64,000 nt of DNA from Bacteroidota bacterium (GTDB lineage: Bacteria > Bacteroidota > Bacteroidia > UBA8524), in contig SBGR01000071.1 of the NCBI GenBank assembly GCA_006226545.1, positions 1-64,000 on the forward strand, in the 5' to 3' direction. Made by a program: the position numbers and the translations under genes. Numbering within the stretch: position 1 is the stretch's first letter; each line of letters opens with the position of its first letter. Positions 52,591 through 60,597 of the stretch are shown here, in pieces. The notes under the pieces were generated by a model, which was not told where the DNA came from, searched no databases, and saw only the letters and a program-made list of their open reading frames with translations.

Positions 52591-52664
52591 GGCACGTCTA
52601 AAACAATTCCTTAACTTCGCGCCGGTTTAAGCTGCCCTGGAGCGGAAGAATCGGAGAAGAAAGC

Positions 52665-53759
52665 ATGCGTGTATACAAGGTAATTGGAATCATGTCGGGT
52701 ACCTCCATGGACGGAGTGGACTTGGCTTATTGTGAGTTGAGCAAAACGGAATCGGGTTGGAGCTATTCCCTGAAAATGGGCGAGACCATTCCCTACGATG
52801 AGAAATGGCGGGTACGCCTTTCCCAGCTCAGCAAGCAGTCGGCACTTATCTATGTGAAGACCCATACCTTTTACGGCCATTACCTCGGACAGCTTTGCCG
52901 CGATTTCATCGCTAAACATAACCTGGAAGTTGACTTTATCGCCTCCCACGGTCATACCATCTTCCACCAACCGGAAGTAGGCTTTACGGCTCAGGTGGGC
53001 GACGGCTCAGCCATCAGTGCCATTGCCGGATTGCCGGTGATCAGCGATTTCAGAACCTTGGATGTGGCGCTTTACGGACAAGGTGCTCCTTTGGTGCCTA
53101 TCGGCGATGCCAAATTATTTAGTGAATACGATTTCTGCCTTAACCTGGGTGGTTTCGCTAATATCTCTTTGGAATCAGAAGGGAAGCGAATCGCGTTTGA
53201 TATCTCACCTTGTAATATCGCGCTGAACCGCATCGCTAGAAACCTAGGTCAGAATTACGACGAAGGCGGTGCCATTGCTGCACATGGAAAAATCAACTAC
53301 GAGCTATTGGGCGAGCTGGACGGCCTGCCATTCTATAAAGAGTATAAACCAAAGTCGATAGGACGCGAGTGGATCAACAGCAGCTTCTGGCCTGTGGTGC
53401 GCAAGTACGAGCAAGACGAGCAAGCCAATCTGATGAAGACTTTGGTAGACCATATTGCCGGACAAATTGCCGATGCGGTGGAACATTTCGCTGAGGGCGA
53501 CATCACTCAAAAGAAGATGTTAATCACCGGTGGCGGTGCTTACAACGAAACCTTATTGGATCACCTGCGCACCCACTGCGATGTGCAATTGGTGGTGCCG
53601 GATTATACCTTAGTAGAATACAAAGAAGCCTTGCTTTTTGCTTTCTTGGGCGCATTGCGTTTGGAGCAAGAAGTGAATACCTTAGCCTCGGTAACGGGAG
53701 CCCGTCAGGATAGCATTGGCGGCGCCATGTGGGGCGATTTTAGCAACTTGATTAAGTAA
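52665..53759 (+). CDS. anmK: Anhydro-N-acetylmuramic acid kinase
   Basis: 364 residues. ASKHA-fold kinase: phosphate loop GIMSGTSMDGVDLAYCEL at the N-terminus, catalytic Asp region ISDFRTLDVALYGQGAPLVP, and C-terminal nucleotide site MLITGGGAYNETLLDHL and RQDSIGGAMWGDFSN. It phosphorylates and opens 1,6-anhydro-MurNAc released from peptidoglycan, feeding wall recycling. The start MRVYKVIGIMSGTS fits the family. The dehydrogenase gene starts 5 bases after its stop, so the two are co-transcribed, together with mscS. Confidence 0.96.
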   Translation: MRVYKVIGIMSGTSMDGVDLAYCELSKTESGWSYSLKMGETIPYDEKWRVRLSQLSKQSALIYVKTHTFYGHYLGQLCRDFIAKHNLEVDFIASHGHTIFHQPEVGFTAQVGDGSAISAIAGLPVISDFRTLDVALYGQGAPLVPIGDAKLFSEYDFCLNLGGFANISLESEGKRIAFDISPCNIALNRIARNLGQNYDEGGAIAAHGKINYELLGELDGLPFYKEYKPKSIGREWINSSFWPVVRKYEQDEQANLMKTLVDHIAGQIADAVEHFAEGDITQKKMLITGGGAYNETLLDHLRTHCDVQLVVPDYTLVEYKEALLFAFLGALRLEQEVNTLASVTGARQDSIGGAMWGDFSNLIK

Positions 53760-53764
53760 CCAGT

Positions 53765-55012
53765 ATGTATCATAACGCAAATTTTGAAGACCTCTTAAAG
53801 AAGTACGAACACAAAGCTCCGGAGATCGTGTTTGAATGGCACGATTCAGAAACGGAAGCTGTGGGATGGGTCGTAATTAACTCCTTACGCGGTGGCGCTG
53901 CCGGCGGCGGAACGCGCATGCGTAAAGGATTGGATAAGCACGAAGTAGAGTCTTTGGCCAAGACCATGGAGATTAAGTTCACCATTTGTGGTCCTGCCAT
54001 CGGCGGTGCCAAATCGGGTATCAACTTCGATCCGAATGATCCACGCAAAGCAGGCGTTTTGAAGCGCTGGTACAAAGCCGTATACCCTTTGTTGAAGAAC
54101 TACTACGGTACCGGTGGCGACTTAAACGTTGACGAAATCCACGAGGTTATTCCGATTACTGAATCCTATGGCCTATTGCACCCGCAAGAAGGGGTGGTAA
54201 ACGGTCACATGAACTTGGAGCCGGCTGAAACTGCTCAACGCATCAAACAATTGCAAGACGGCGTTTTGTGGAAGCTGACCGATGCTCGCTATACCCCAAA
54301 GACCGACGGTACCTATACCGTGGCTGATATGATTACCGGCTGGGGTGTATCGGAAGCGATTCGTCATTACTATGATATCTACGGCGGACAGATTGCCGGT
54401 AAACGGGCCATTGTTCAAGGCTGGGGTAACGTAGCGGCTGCGGCTGCTTATTACCAAGCTCAATTGGGCGTGAAAGTGGTGGGTATCATTGACCGTGAAG
54501 GCGGTTTGATCAAAGAGGAAGGCTTCACTTTTGAAGAGATCACTGAACTTTTTGTAAACAAAGACGGTAATAAATTAAGAGCGAATAATGTATTGAGCTT
54601 CGAAGAAGTGAATAGCCGCATTTGGGATATCGGCGCTGAAATCATGATTCCGGCCGCGGCCAGTCGCTTGCTAACACAAGACCAGATTGCCCGCATGGCG
54701 AAGGCTGATTTGGAAGTGATTTCGTGTGGAGCGAACGTACCGTTTGCCGACCAAGAGATTTTCTTCGGCCCAATCGCTAACTTCTCCGACCAGCTGGTAA
54801 GTATCATCCCGGATTTTATCGCGAACTGCGGTATGGCCAGGGTATTTGCTTACTTGATGGGTGAAAATGCGGTGATCAGCGATGAAGCGATTTTCAACGA
54901 TGCCTCTGCGGTGATTCGCAAGGCGATGATGCGTTTGCACCAATTCAATCCGAAGCCAACCGGTTTGGCCAAGAAGGGCTTGGAGCTTTCGCTCACCACT
55001 ATAATGAGTTAA
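53765..55012 (+). CDS. Divergent Glu/Leu/Phe/Val dehydrogenase family protein
   Basis: 415 residues. The N-terminal domain has INSLRGGAAGGGTRMRKGLD and EIKFTICGPAIGGAKSGINF, the glycine-rich catalytic-Lys block in a form unlike classical GDH (GGAKSG in place of GGKGG). The Rossmann loop is VQGWGNVAAAAAYY, and GANVPFADQEIFFGP ends the NAD site. It is best described as an amino acid dehydrogenase of unproven substrate. The glutamate dehydrogenase at 24082 is clearly more canonical. The gene lies between anmK (5 bp) and mscS (4 bp). Confidence 0.88.
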   Translation: MYHNANFEDLLKKYEHKAPEIVFEWHDSETEAVGWVVINSLRGGAAGGGTRMRKGLDKHEVESLAKTMEIKFTICGPAIGGAKSGINFDPNDPRKAGVLKRWYKAVYPLLKNYYGTGGDLNVDEIHEVIPITESYGLLHPQEGVVNGHMNLEPAETAQRIKQLQDGVLWKLTDARYTPKTDGTYTVADMITGWGVSEAIRHYYDIYGGQIAGKRAIVQGWGNVAAAAAYYQAQLGVKVVGIIDREGGLIKEEGFTFEEITELFVNKDGNKLRANNVLSFEEVNSRIWDIGAEIMIPAAASRLLTQDQIARMAKADLEVISCGANVPFADQEIFFGPIANFSDQLVSIIPDFIANCGMARVFAYLMGENAVISDEAIFNDASAVIRKAMMRLHQFNPKPTGLAKKGLELSLTTIMS

Positions 55013-55016
55013 GACT

Positions 55017-56114
55017 ATGCAAGAATTTTTAAGACAGGAACATTGGGGTAACACCTATTTAGGTATCGGAAGTTTTATTCTAATACTATTGATTGGCTGG
55101 TTTTTAAGGAAGACGGTTTCCCGATTCCTTTCACACTTCCTTTACCGTTTCTTCAAAAAATTCTCCGACGGTCTGGGTCACGATGAATTTATAGACCTCC
55201 TTAAAAAGCCGATTCAACTTATCATCCTGTTGTTTAGTATCTACCTGGCCATCATCCAGTTGGAGTATCCGGATATCTGGGGACTCACACAAGAAGAGAT
55301 GGAAGGCTATGACCGCGTGCTGCGTAGATTTTACGGCACTTTCATGGCCATCGCCTTGACTTGGTTGATGCTGCGTTTGGTGGATTATATCATCATGGTG
55401 CTTTACAAGCGAGCACAAGAGACGGAAGACACCAGCGACGACCAGATCATTCTTTTCATGAAGGATTTGATCAAGGTGATTGTGGTGATTTTGGCCATCT
55501 TCTTTGTGCTGAGTGCCATCTTCAAACTGAACATCACCTCCCTTATCGCCGGTTTAGGTATCGGTGGTTTGGCCGTGGCCTTGGCTGCGCAAGAGACCTT
55601 GAGTAACCTCCTGGGCTCCTTTATCATCTTCCTCGACAAGCCGTTTAAGACAGGCGATACCGTAAGCTTTGATAACATCACCGGTACCATTGAGAAAGTT
55701 GGTTTTAGAAGCACACAGGTGCGTACCTTAGACAAAAGCTTGCTGACAGTTCCGAATAAGAACTTGATCGACGGTCCATTGAACAACATCACGCTGAGTC
55801 CGTTTAGGCGGGTGAAATTTGTGGTGGGCTTGACCTACGGTACCAAAAGTGCCCAGATCAAGAAGATCATCGATGAGATTAGCGATGTGTTGAAGAACCA
55901 CCAGGAGACCAAAGACGATTATACCGTGGCCTTTACCGATTTCGGTGCCTATTCCATGGATATCACCGTCATCTTTTTTGTGTACAGCAACGACTGGAAC
56001 AAGATGGTGAGCGTGAAAGAAGAGATCAACTTCAAGATCATGGAGATTGTAGAATTGAACGGCTGCGATTTCGCCTTCCCTACCCAAACCATCCACGTGG
56101 AAAAGGGCAGCTAG
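55017..56114 (+). CDS. MscS family mechanosensitive channel
   Basis: 365 residues. Four hydrophobic segments (about 15-35, 65-85, 105-130, 150-200). The pore helix TM3 is GLGIGGLAVALAAQETLSNL, rich in Gly and Ala as in MscS, followed by FKTGDTVSFDNITGTIEKVG of the beta domain and VPNKNLIDGPLNNITL. The C-terminal vestibule domain ends at residue 365. It is a small-conductance turgor channel of the inner membrane that opens on osmotic downshift. It is the last gene of the anmK operon; a terminator follows at 56136. Confidence 0.93.
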   Translation: MQEFLRQEHWGNTYLGIGSFILILLIGWFLRKTVSRFLSHFLYRFFKKFSDGLGHDEFIDLLKKPIQLIILLFSIYLAIIQLEYPDIWGLTQEEMEGYDRVLRRFYGTFMAIALTWLMLRLVDYIIMVLYKRAQETEDTSDDQIILFMKDLIKVIVVILAIFFVLSAIFKLNITSLIAGLGIGGLAVALAAQETLSNLLGSFIIFLDKPFKTGDTVSFDNITGTIEKVGFRSTQVRTLDKSLLTVPNKNLIDGPLNNITLSPFRRVKFVVGLTYGTKSAQIKKIIDEISDVLKNHQETKDDYTVAFTDFGAYSMDITVIFFVYSNDWNKMVSVKEEINFKIMEIVELNGCDFAFPTQTIHVEKGS

Positions 56115-56131
56115 ACTAAAAGATCATACTG

Positions 56132-56207
56132 TAAGAAGCCAAAGGGATTTGTCCTTTTGGCTTTTTTTGTTCTACAAATCTGGGTTAAATTGGAATTTTG
56201 AGTTGCA
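56132..56207. repeat. Terminator-bearing intergenic cassette, copy 1
   Basis: A hairpin AGCCAAAGG-GATTTGT-CCTTTTGGCT with TTTTTTT (56136-56168) acts as the mscS terminator. It is followed by a conserved block with TCTGGGTTAAATTGGAATTTTGAGTTG. A near-identical copy is at 56902-56977, downstream of the next gene. Confidence 0.85.
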
Positions 56208-56225
56208 AACTCAGGACAGCGGGGG

Positions 56226-56261
56226 AGCCTGGACCAGATAACAGCTATCAATGTCCAGGCT
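56226..56261. other. 9-bp inverted repeat with 18-nt loop upstream of a lipoprotein gene
   Basis: AGCCTGGAC (56226-56234) and GTCCAGGCT (56253-56261) are perfect inverted arms. No U-tract follows, so it is not a terminator. It may be an RNA structure in the leader of the lipoprotein gene at 56342, or an operator. The rest of the gap to 56341 shows nothing. Confidence 0.5.
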
Positions 56262-56341
56262 GCAATGATACCACTGTTGGGCCGAATGGTCATAATGGGA
56301 TCACACCTATAAAAAGGAAAAAAGAATAGGATTAAACATAC

Positions 56342-56833
56342 ATGAAACATTTATTGATATTTTCTGCGTTGCTTATCGCCCAATCTTGTTCAAAACAGAA
56401 TAGTCAGGTTTTCAATGAAATAAACATTCAAAGTGGAGACAGAGTTCTTATTTCTGTATTCACAAATAGTGATACAGTAGGTTCAATTGAGTCTTATTTT
56501 TTGCCTGAAAAATTGCCCATGCGTAAATGTACATTTTATCGAAACGGGGGCGTAATGTCAATAGAGATATACACATCAGATTCTACTCTTACCACGAGGA
56601 GATACTATCCATCTGGAATTTTAAAATCTGAGTATTTTCTGAAGTTAGATAGAAAAAATGACAGCTTGAATAAGCTGGACTATAAGAAAAGAGAAGTGTC
56701 TCTGTTAATGAATGCCATTCATATTGATACACATCGATATTATAATACCGCTGGAGTATTAGAAAGAGTTGAAATATATGATAGTAAAGGTTTTTTAGTT
56801 GAGGAAAGCAGCCTCAGAGATTCCATCAAGTGA
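56342..56833 (+). CDS. Small lipoprotein with MORN/YwqK-like repeats
   Basis: 163 residues. Lipoprotein signal with lipobox LIAQSC near residue 16, so anchored to a membrane. The body has short Tyr-Gly repeats such as FYRNGGVMSIEIY, YYPSGILKSEYF and YYNTAGVLERVEIY, the pattern of MORN-like YwqK-type repeats. No enzyme motif. AT-rich compared with the genes to the left. It stands alone between two copies of the terminator cassette, with no sign of an operon. Confidence 0.7.
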   Translation: MKHLLIFSALLIAQSCSKQNSQVFNEINIQSGDRVLISVFTNSDTVGSIESYFLPEKLPMRKCTFYRNGGVMSIEIYTSDSTLTTRRYYPSGILKSEYFLKLDRKNDSLNKLDYKKREVSLLMNAIHIDTHRYYNTAGVLERVEIYDSKGFLVEESSLRDSIK

Positions 56834-56901
56834 TAAATAGTGTGGCATTTACTATTGTTCCAATTTTTAAAATCAGAAATCTTAGCCAAGACTGTTTAGA
56901 T

Positions 56902-56977
56902 AAAGAAGCCAAAGGGATCCGTCCTTTTGGCTTTTTTTGTTTCACAATTCTGGGTTAAATTGGAATTTTGAGTTGTC
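56902..56977. repeat. Terminator-bearing intergenic cassette, copy 2
   Basis: Same hairpin and T tract as copy 1 (56136-56168), with changes only in the loop (GATCCGT) and a few bases downstream, followed by TCTGGGTTAAATTGGAATTTTGAGTTG. It ends the lipoprotein gene at 56833 and lies just before the gene at 57007. The gap 56834-56901 shows nothing else. Confidence 0.85.
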
Positions 56978-57006
56978 AATTTAGGATGACACAGGTTTTT
57001 TAAAAT

Positions 57007-57615
57007 ATGAGAATCAAAAGGCTTTTAATATTTCTTATTTCAGGAATAGTCGGAATAGAAGCATATTCCTCGACGTTAGTAATTCATCCGGATACTATTA
57101 GCTTATTTGAAACCCAATCTGGTGTTGGTAAGGACAGATATATTCAAGAATGGTTTTTTAAACGAGTAAAAGGCAGTGGCGAATATGAAGAATCCAAAGT
57201 AACAGCGCAGGACAGTCTTGTATTATACAAGTTCGATAGTTCATATTTTAAATTTTATGATAAAGATGGATTCCTTTTTCTAGAAGGTCAAAGGTTAGCT
57301 GGATCTACCTTTCTAATAGGAGATATCAAGTTCTATGATAAGGGCAAATTAGAGAGAATCGAACATTGGTCGTATAGTCAACACCTTGATACATGTGGGA
57401 GAAATGTTTTTGTTAATAGCGAAGTCCCGGGTAAAGAGGGGGTTTGGTCTTACTATAAGAATGACATACTTAAAAAAACGGAAACCTATGTTATAAAAGT
57501 AGTTTCCTGTGAGAATGCGATTTTTAAGTGTGTGAGAATCACTCAATATTATACTAAGAATGGAGATCTAAAACGACGAAAAGAAAAAATTATTTGGAAG
57601 CGAACAATTCCTTAA
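57007..57615 (+). CDS. Secreted MORN/YwqK-like protein
   Basis: 202 residues with a signal peptide (RLLIFLISGIVGIEAYSS). The body carries Tyr/Asp-rich repeats including FKFYDKDGFLFLEGQRL, IKFYDKGKLERIEHW and QYYTKNGDLKRRKEK, the pattern of MORN-type repeats also seen in the preceding lipoprotein. Three Cys residues (CGRN, SCEN, FKCV) are present. Family and function are not known. AT-rich, like its neighbours. It begins 29 bases after cassette copy 2, so its promoter should lie in or near that cassette. Confidence 0.7.
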   Translation: MRIKRLLIFLISGIVGIEAYSSTLVIHPDTISLFETQSGVGKDRYIQEWFFKRVKGSGEYEESKVTAQDSLVLYKFDSSYFKFYDKDGFLFLEGQRLAGSTFLIGDIKFYDKGKLERIEHWSYSQHLDTCGRNVFVNSEVPGKEGVWSYYKNDILKKTETYVIKVVSCENAIFKCVRITQYYTKNGDLKRRKEKIIWKRTIP

Positions 57616-57699
57616 ACGTTCACATTAGATGGTTAAGGGATGCTTCAGTCGGGGTTTGAAACGAGTTTAACTATTTTAATTGGATCCATGCGGTCCTGT

Positions 57700-57723
57700 G
57701 TTGCAAACTCGGGACAGCGGAGG
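57700..57723. repeat. Partial copy of the cassette end (GTTGCAAACTC block)
   Basis: GTTGCAAACTCGGGACAGCGG at 57700-57720 matches GTTGCAAACTCAGGACAGCGG at 56202-56222 except for one base. It joins the second repeat family, which starts at 57721, to the first. Confidence 0.7.
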
Positions 57724-57822
57724 CCAAGATTAATTTAAAGACTAAACAATCAATCAAACAGTCTTACAATCCTACAGTCCTACAGAGTTAATCAATACAC
57801 TTTCAAAGTCTATTTTTGCGTT
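57721..57822. repeat. Duplicated leader cassette, copy 1
   Basis: AGGCCAAGATTAATTTAAAG, then CAATCAATCAAACAGTCTTAC and ACACTTTCAAAGTCTATTTTTG. The sequence includes TATTTTTG at 57811-57818, a perfect TAnnTTTG, 15 bases before the ATG at 57834. Copy 2 at 59127-59225 is about 85-90 percent identical by eye. Confidence 0.85.
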
Positions 57823-57833
57823 TGACCATAACT

Positions 57834-59045
57834 ATGAACCACTTGAAATACCTCTTCTTGTTTGTGATTTTCTGTTTAACAGAAACAGGCATTGCTCAAT
57901 GTACCTGTGAGTGGATAGAAAAGAATAAAAGAAATACGGATTTGCCTCTACTTTATAAGAAAAAAGGAAATTTGGCTTTTGATGAGTTGAGTACAGGCAT
58001 CTTTCGCAAATCTGTTCCCTCCGGAGTACAACTGATGAATGTGAAAGGGGAAAGTCTCGCTGATGAAACTTTCAATGTGGTGGAACAGATATATCCGGAC
58101 TCAACCTTCATCGCTCAAAAGAACAAGTTTAAAAACGTCTATCGATTGCGTGCTGACAATCGAATAGAAATGCTCAAATCTAATGTTAAAAGATCGTGGT
58201 ACTTGGGCTCAGGTAAATTCCTCTTCCATCAATCTGACAGTTTTTGGATATTCCATAGTCCTGATTCCAATGTATGGGTGGGTTCAATTTTCAATCAAAC
58301 GATTTCTTTGAAACCAGAGGTCTTGGGAGCCTTTGCAGCAGAACAGTTTTTCTCGGATTTTTCCAATATTCCGAATAGTAAGATTTGGATAGGAGACTAC
58401 CAGTTCCATGCGGTTCGCTCGAATCGGGTGGTAATGAGTAACGCTACTAAAACGAACTTTTATGCATTTGATTTAGCTTCAAGCAATTGGAACATAGAGA
58501 AATTGGATATACTGGATTCCATGCGCAGAAAGCGAAAGGTGTATTACTTCGCTCAGGATTCCCGCTGGGTATATTACCTAGCAAAAGAAGGGCAAAACAG
58601 GTCTTTTATTGTTCCCCATAATACTGAATTTACCGAATACCGACAGCTCAACGAAAAGCAGTTTGTATCCTATAACATAACAGACCATACTTTGATTCGA
58701 GTTGGGAAGAAAACACTTTATATCACTTCTGATACACTGCTTGAATTTGAGGGAAAGATGGAAATTGTTGATGTGTTTAATGGTCCGCTGTTATTGGTGC
58801 AGTGGAAAGGGGAATATGGAATCTTCAATACAAACAAGTTGGCCTATTACAAACTTGATGGGGGTGTTCACAATGTGACGGAGGTTTGCCCACAGTATAT
58901 TGTCACGTTGGATAAGCATAGTAGGTATCACATGTATTCTTTAGATGGCTATGAAATTGGCGAAAGTGAAGTCGCGGGTCATTTACTCGGAAGCTTTTAT
59001 TTTAGTGATGTGTCTGGAGAAGTAGAGCTTATTTTAACCCAATAA
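57834..59045 (+). CDS. Secreted protein with WG-like repeat segments
   Basis: 403 residues from the ATG at 57834; an upstream ATG at 57816 lies inside the -7 region and is rejected. The signal peptide is NHLKYLFLFVIFCLTETGIA. The rest is rich in Trp, Phe and Tyr strands. VQWKGEYGIFNTNKLAYYKL near residue 325 resembles a WG beta-propeller repeat. No known family is certain. It is preceded by the duplicated leader cassette that also precedes the lipoprotein at 59232, so the two genes should be regulated alike. It is the largest of the small secreted proteins in this accessory stretch. Confidence 0.7.
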   Translation: MNHLKYLFLFVIFCLTETGIAQCTCEWIEKNKRNTDLPLLYKKKGNLAFDELSTGIFRKSVPSGVQLMNVKGESLADETFNVVEQIYPDSTFIAQKNKFKNVYRLRADNRIEMLKSNVKRSWYLGSGKFLFHQSDSFWIFHSPDSNVWVGSIFNQTISLKPEVLGAFAAEQFFSDFSNIPNSKIWIGDYQFHAVRSNRVVMSNATKTNFYAFDLASSNWNIEKLDILDSMRRKRKVYYFAQDSRWVYYLAKEGQNRSFIVPHNTEFTEYRQLNEKQFVSYNITDHTLIRVGKKTLYITSDTLLEFEGKMEIVDVFNGPLLLVQWKGEYGIFNTNKLAYYKLDGGVHNVTEVCPQYIVTLDKHSRYHMYSLDGYEIGESEVAGHLLGSFYFSDVSGEVELILTQ

Positions 59046-59126
59046 CACAGATAAAAAAGCTTCCCTGGTTCAACTTACCATGTTCCTATTCTTGAGGTTA
59101 TAAAATTGAATGGTTCTACCCCTCCG

Positions 59127-59225
59127 AGGCCAAAATCAATTTAAAGACTAAACAATCAATCAAACAGTCTTACAATCTAACAGTCGTACAGTGTTATTCA
59201 ATACACTTTCAAAGCTTATTTTCGT
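59127..59225. repeat. Duplicated leader cassette, copy 2
   Basis: Same order of words as copy 1 (57721-57822): CAATCAATCAAACAGTCTTACAATC, TACAGTG and ACACTTTCAAAGCTTATTTTCG. The -7 region is degraded to TTATTTTCG. The next ATG is at 59232. The gap 59046-59126 shows no other feature. Confidence 0.85.
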
Positions 59226-59231
59226 TTCGCC

Positions 59232-59777
59232 ATGCATCAGCACCGAATTGGATTTTTTTTAGCGATAGCATTGTACATCAGCTCCTGTACCATTGAGCTG
59301 ATCTCCGGTTCGGATAATTCGTGGAATGAATCCATGAACAGGGGATGGTACTATGAATTAGTGATGAATAAGGAACCTGTCATTGTAACACTGGATTCAA
59401 CTCAGGTTCCACTTCAATTTACGTATTCCAAATACCGGTACTGGCTTAAGTTGGACTTTAGCCTGAATGCGATTTACGTGAGTAAGTCGGAATGGATAAG
59501 CCTGGAAAAGCAGCTGTTCAGCAGTCCGGATTCCATTTTTTACCGTTACAAGAAGTATCAAACAAAACAGGCTTTTTACCCGATACACGAGGCGGATACA
59601 CAGGCCTTGAAATTGGAGCTTGGAAAAATTCAAACTCGGGGAGAAGCCTTGTTTATGACCGATGCTTACCGGGATGCATACACGGGACAGGATAGTTTGC
59701 GGCTCTATACCAAAGTCCTATTAAGGCCAAATGATTTAATGCTCCGAGATTTGGTGATGTTGCCGAAGTTGGATTGA
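59232..59777 (+). CDS. Small lipoprotein of unknown function
   Basis: 181 residues. The signal ends in lipobox LYISSC near residue 20, followed by an acidic, Ser-rich stretch and a body of alternating aromatic and polar strands with no recognised domain. The family is not known to me. It lies downstream of the second copy of the leader cassette that precedes the gene at 57834, suggesting shared regulation or a duplication of the promoter region. Confidence 0.65.
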   Translation: MHQHRIGFFLAIALYISSCTIELISGSDNSWNESMNRGWYYELVMNKEPVIVTLDSTQVPLQFTYSKYRYWLKLDFSLNAIYVSKSEWISLEKQLFSSPDSIFYRYKKYQTKQAFYPIHEADTQALKLELGKIQTRGEALFMTDAYRDAYTGQDSLRLYTKVLLRPNDLMLRDLVMLPKLD

Positions 59778-59940
59778 GGTATCCAAAAGTACTTACTCAA
59801 GTCAAGGCCATCAGTTAAACAGTTAAACAATCCTACAGTCCAACTTTTTATATACACCGGAGCTCTTAATTCTGTCAGGATAAACCGTCAGAGAATACTA
59901 TCAATCAAACAGTCTCACGATCCCACAATCCAACAGCTTC
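59778..59940. repeat. Degenerate CAGTTAAACAATCCTACAGTCC repeats
   Basis: Two clusters, at 59810-59842 and 59903-59938, carry diverged copies of the CAATCAAACAGTCTTACAATCCTACAGTC words seen in the leader cassettes. No ORF in the gap. Confidence 0.6.
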
Positions 59941-59959
59941 AGCAAGACTGGCGAGCCAA

Positions 59960-59983
59960 TGTGACTCGTGTCACCTAACTTCG
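59960..59983 (+). promoter_or_regulatory. Crp/Fnr-type palindrome and -7 box upstream of the DUF6132-rhodanese pair
   Basis: TGTGA-N6-TCACC at 59960-59975 matches the Crp consensus TGTGA-N6-TCACA in 9 of 10 positions. TAACTTCG (59976-59983), 7 of 8 to TAnnTTTG, follows directly. The site lies between the expected -33 and -7 elements. The ATG is 37 bases further, at 60021, and is preceded by AAGGAAAT. Confidence 0.5.
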
Positions 59984-60020
59984 TTTGATTAATGCCCAAC
60001 TTTGTGAAAGGAAATTCAAG

Positions 60021-60209
60021 ATGAAAATGTCAAGTATTAACGTGATGAAGTGGTCGGGAGCTCTGGTTTTAGGAGCGGTAGCAGGATATGCGTACTACCA
60101 CTTTTTCGGTTGTGAAGGTTCCTGTGCCATAACATCCAGTCCGGTGAGAAGCAGTCTCTACGGCGCTATGATGGGTGGATTATTTCGTTGGAGTTTAATA
60201 ACAAAATAG
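60021..60209 (+). CDS. DUF6132 family small membrane protein
   Basis: 62 residues from the ATG at 60021; the longer frame from TTG at 59985 is upstream of a possible ribosome site and lacks similarity. One or two membrane helices (WSGALVLGAVAGYAYYHFFG and SLYGAMMGGLFRWSL) frame a Cys-rich loop, FFGCEGSCAITSSP, a family hallmark. The Cys pair may take part in sulfur or thiol transfer together with the rhodanese encoded next (1-base gap). Function not established. Confidence 0.85.
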   Translation: MKMSSINVMKWSGALVLGAVAGYAYYHFFGCEGSCAITSSPVRSSLYGAMMGGLFRWSLITK

Positions 60210-60210
60210 C

Positions 60211-60513
60211 ATGTTTAAAATGTTGAAAGACCTGTTTAGCACAGGGCCAAAAGTAGATGTACAGCAATTATTGGAAGATGGAGCTGTATTAATTGATGTT
60301 CGTTCCACTAGCGAATACAAATCAGGTCACCCTAAAAAAGCGGTGAACATTCCTTTGGATCAGTTGAACAGCAACTTGAAGAAAATCAAAGGCTATAACA
60401 AGCCGGTAGTTACATGCTGTGCATCAGGTATGCGCAGTGGCATGGCTGCAAAACAGTTGAAGTCGCAAGGCATTGAAGCCTATAACGGCGGTAGCTGGTT
60501 TAATTTTAACTAA
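60211..60513 (+). CDS. Rhodanese-like sulfurtransferase domain protein
   Basis: 100 residues, a single rhodanese domain. LIDVRSTSEYKSGHPKKAVN is the CH2A region. The active-site loop VTCCASGMRSGMAA holds the catalytic Cys (the second of the two, in CASGMRS), and NGGSWFNFN closes the domain. It is the length of PspE/GlpE-type proteins, cytoplasmic, with no signal. It should carry a persulfide and transfer sulfane sulfur. It is coupled to the DUF6132 gene and ended by a terminator at 60561. Confidence 0.93.
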   Translation: MFKMLKDLFSTGPKVDVQQLLEDGAVLIDVRSTSEYKSGHPKKAVNIPLDQLNSNLKKIKGYNKPVVTCCASGMRSGMAAKQLKSQGIEAYNGGSWFNFN

Positions 60514-60560
60514 TGAGCTTCTGCGCAAGCAGAGGTGAACTTTTTCAGGCGATAGAACAA

Positions 60561-60597
60561 AAGCCCGGCAGCAAGTAGGTTGTCGGGTTTTTCTTTT
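60561..60597 (+). terminator. Intrinsic terminator of the rhodanese gene
   Basis: 8 bp stem CCCGGCAG (60564-60571) with TTGTCGGG (60580-60587), including two G-T pairs, followed by TTTTTCTTTT. Confidence 0.8.
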
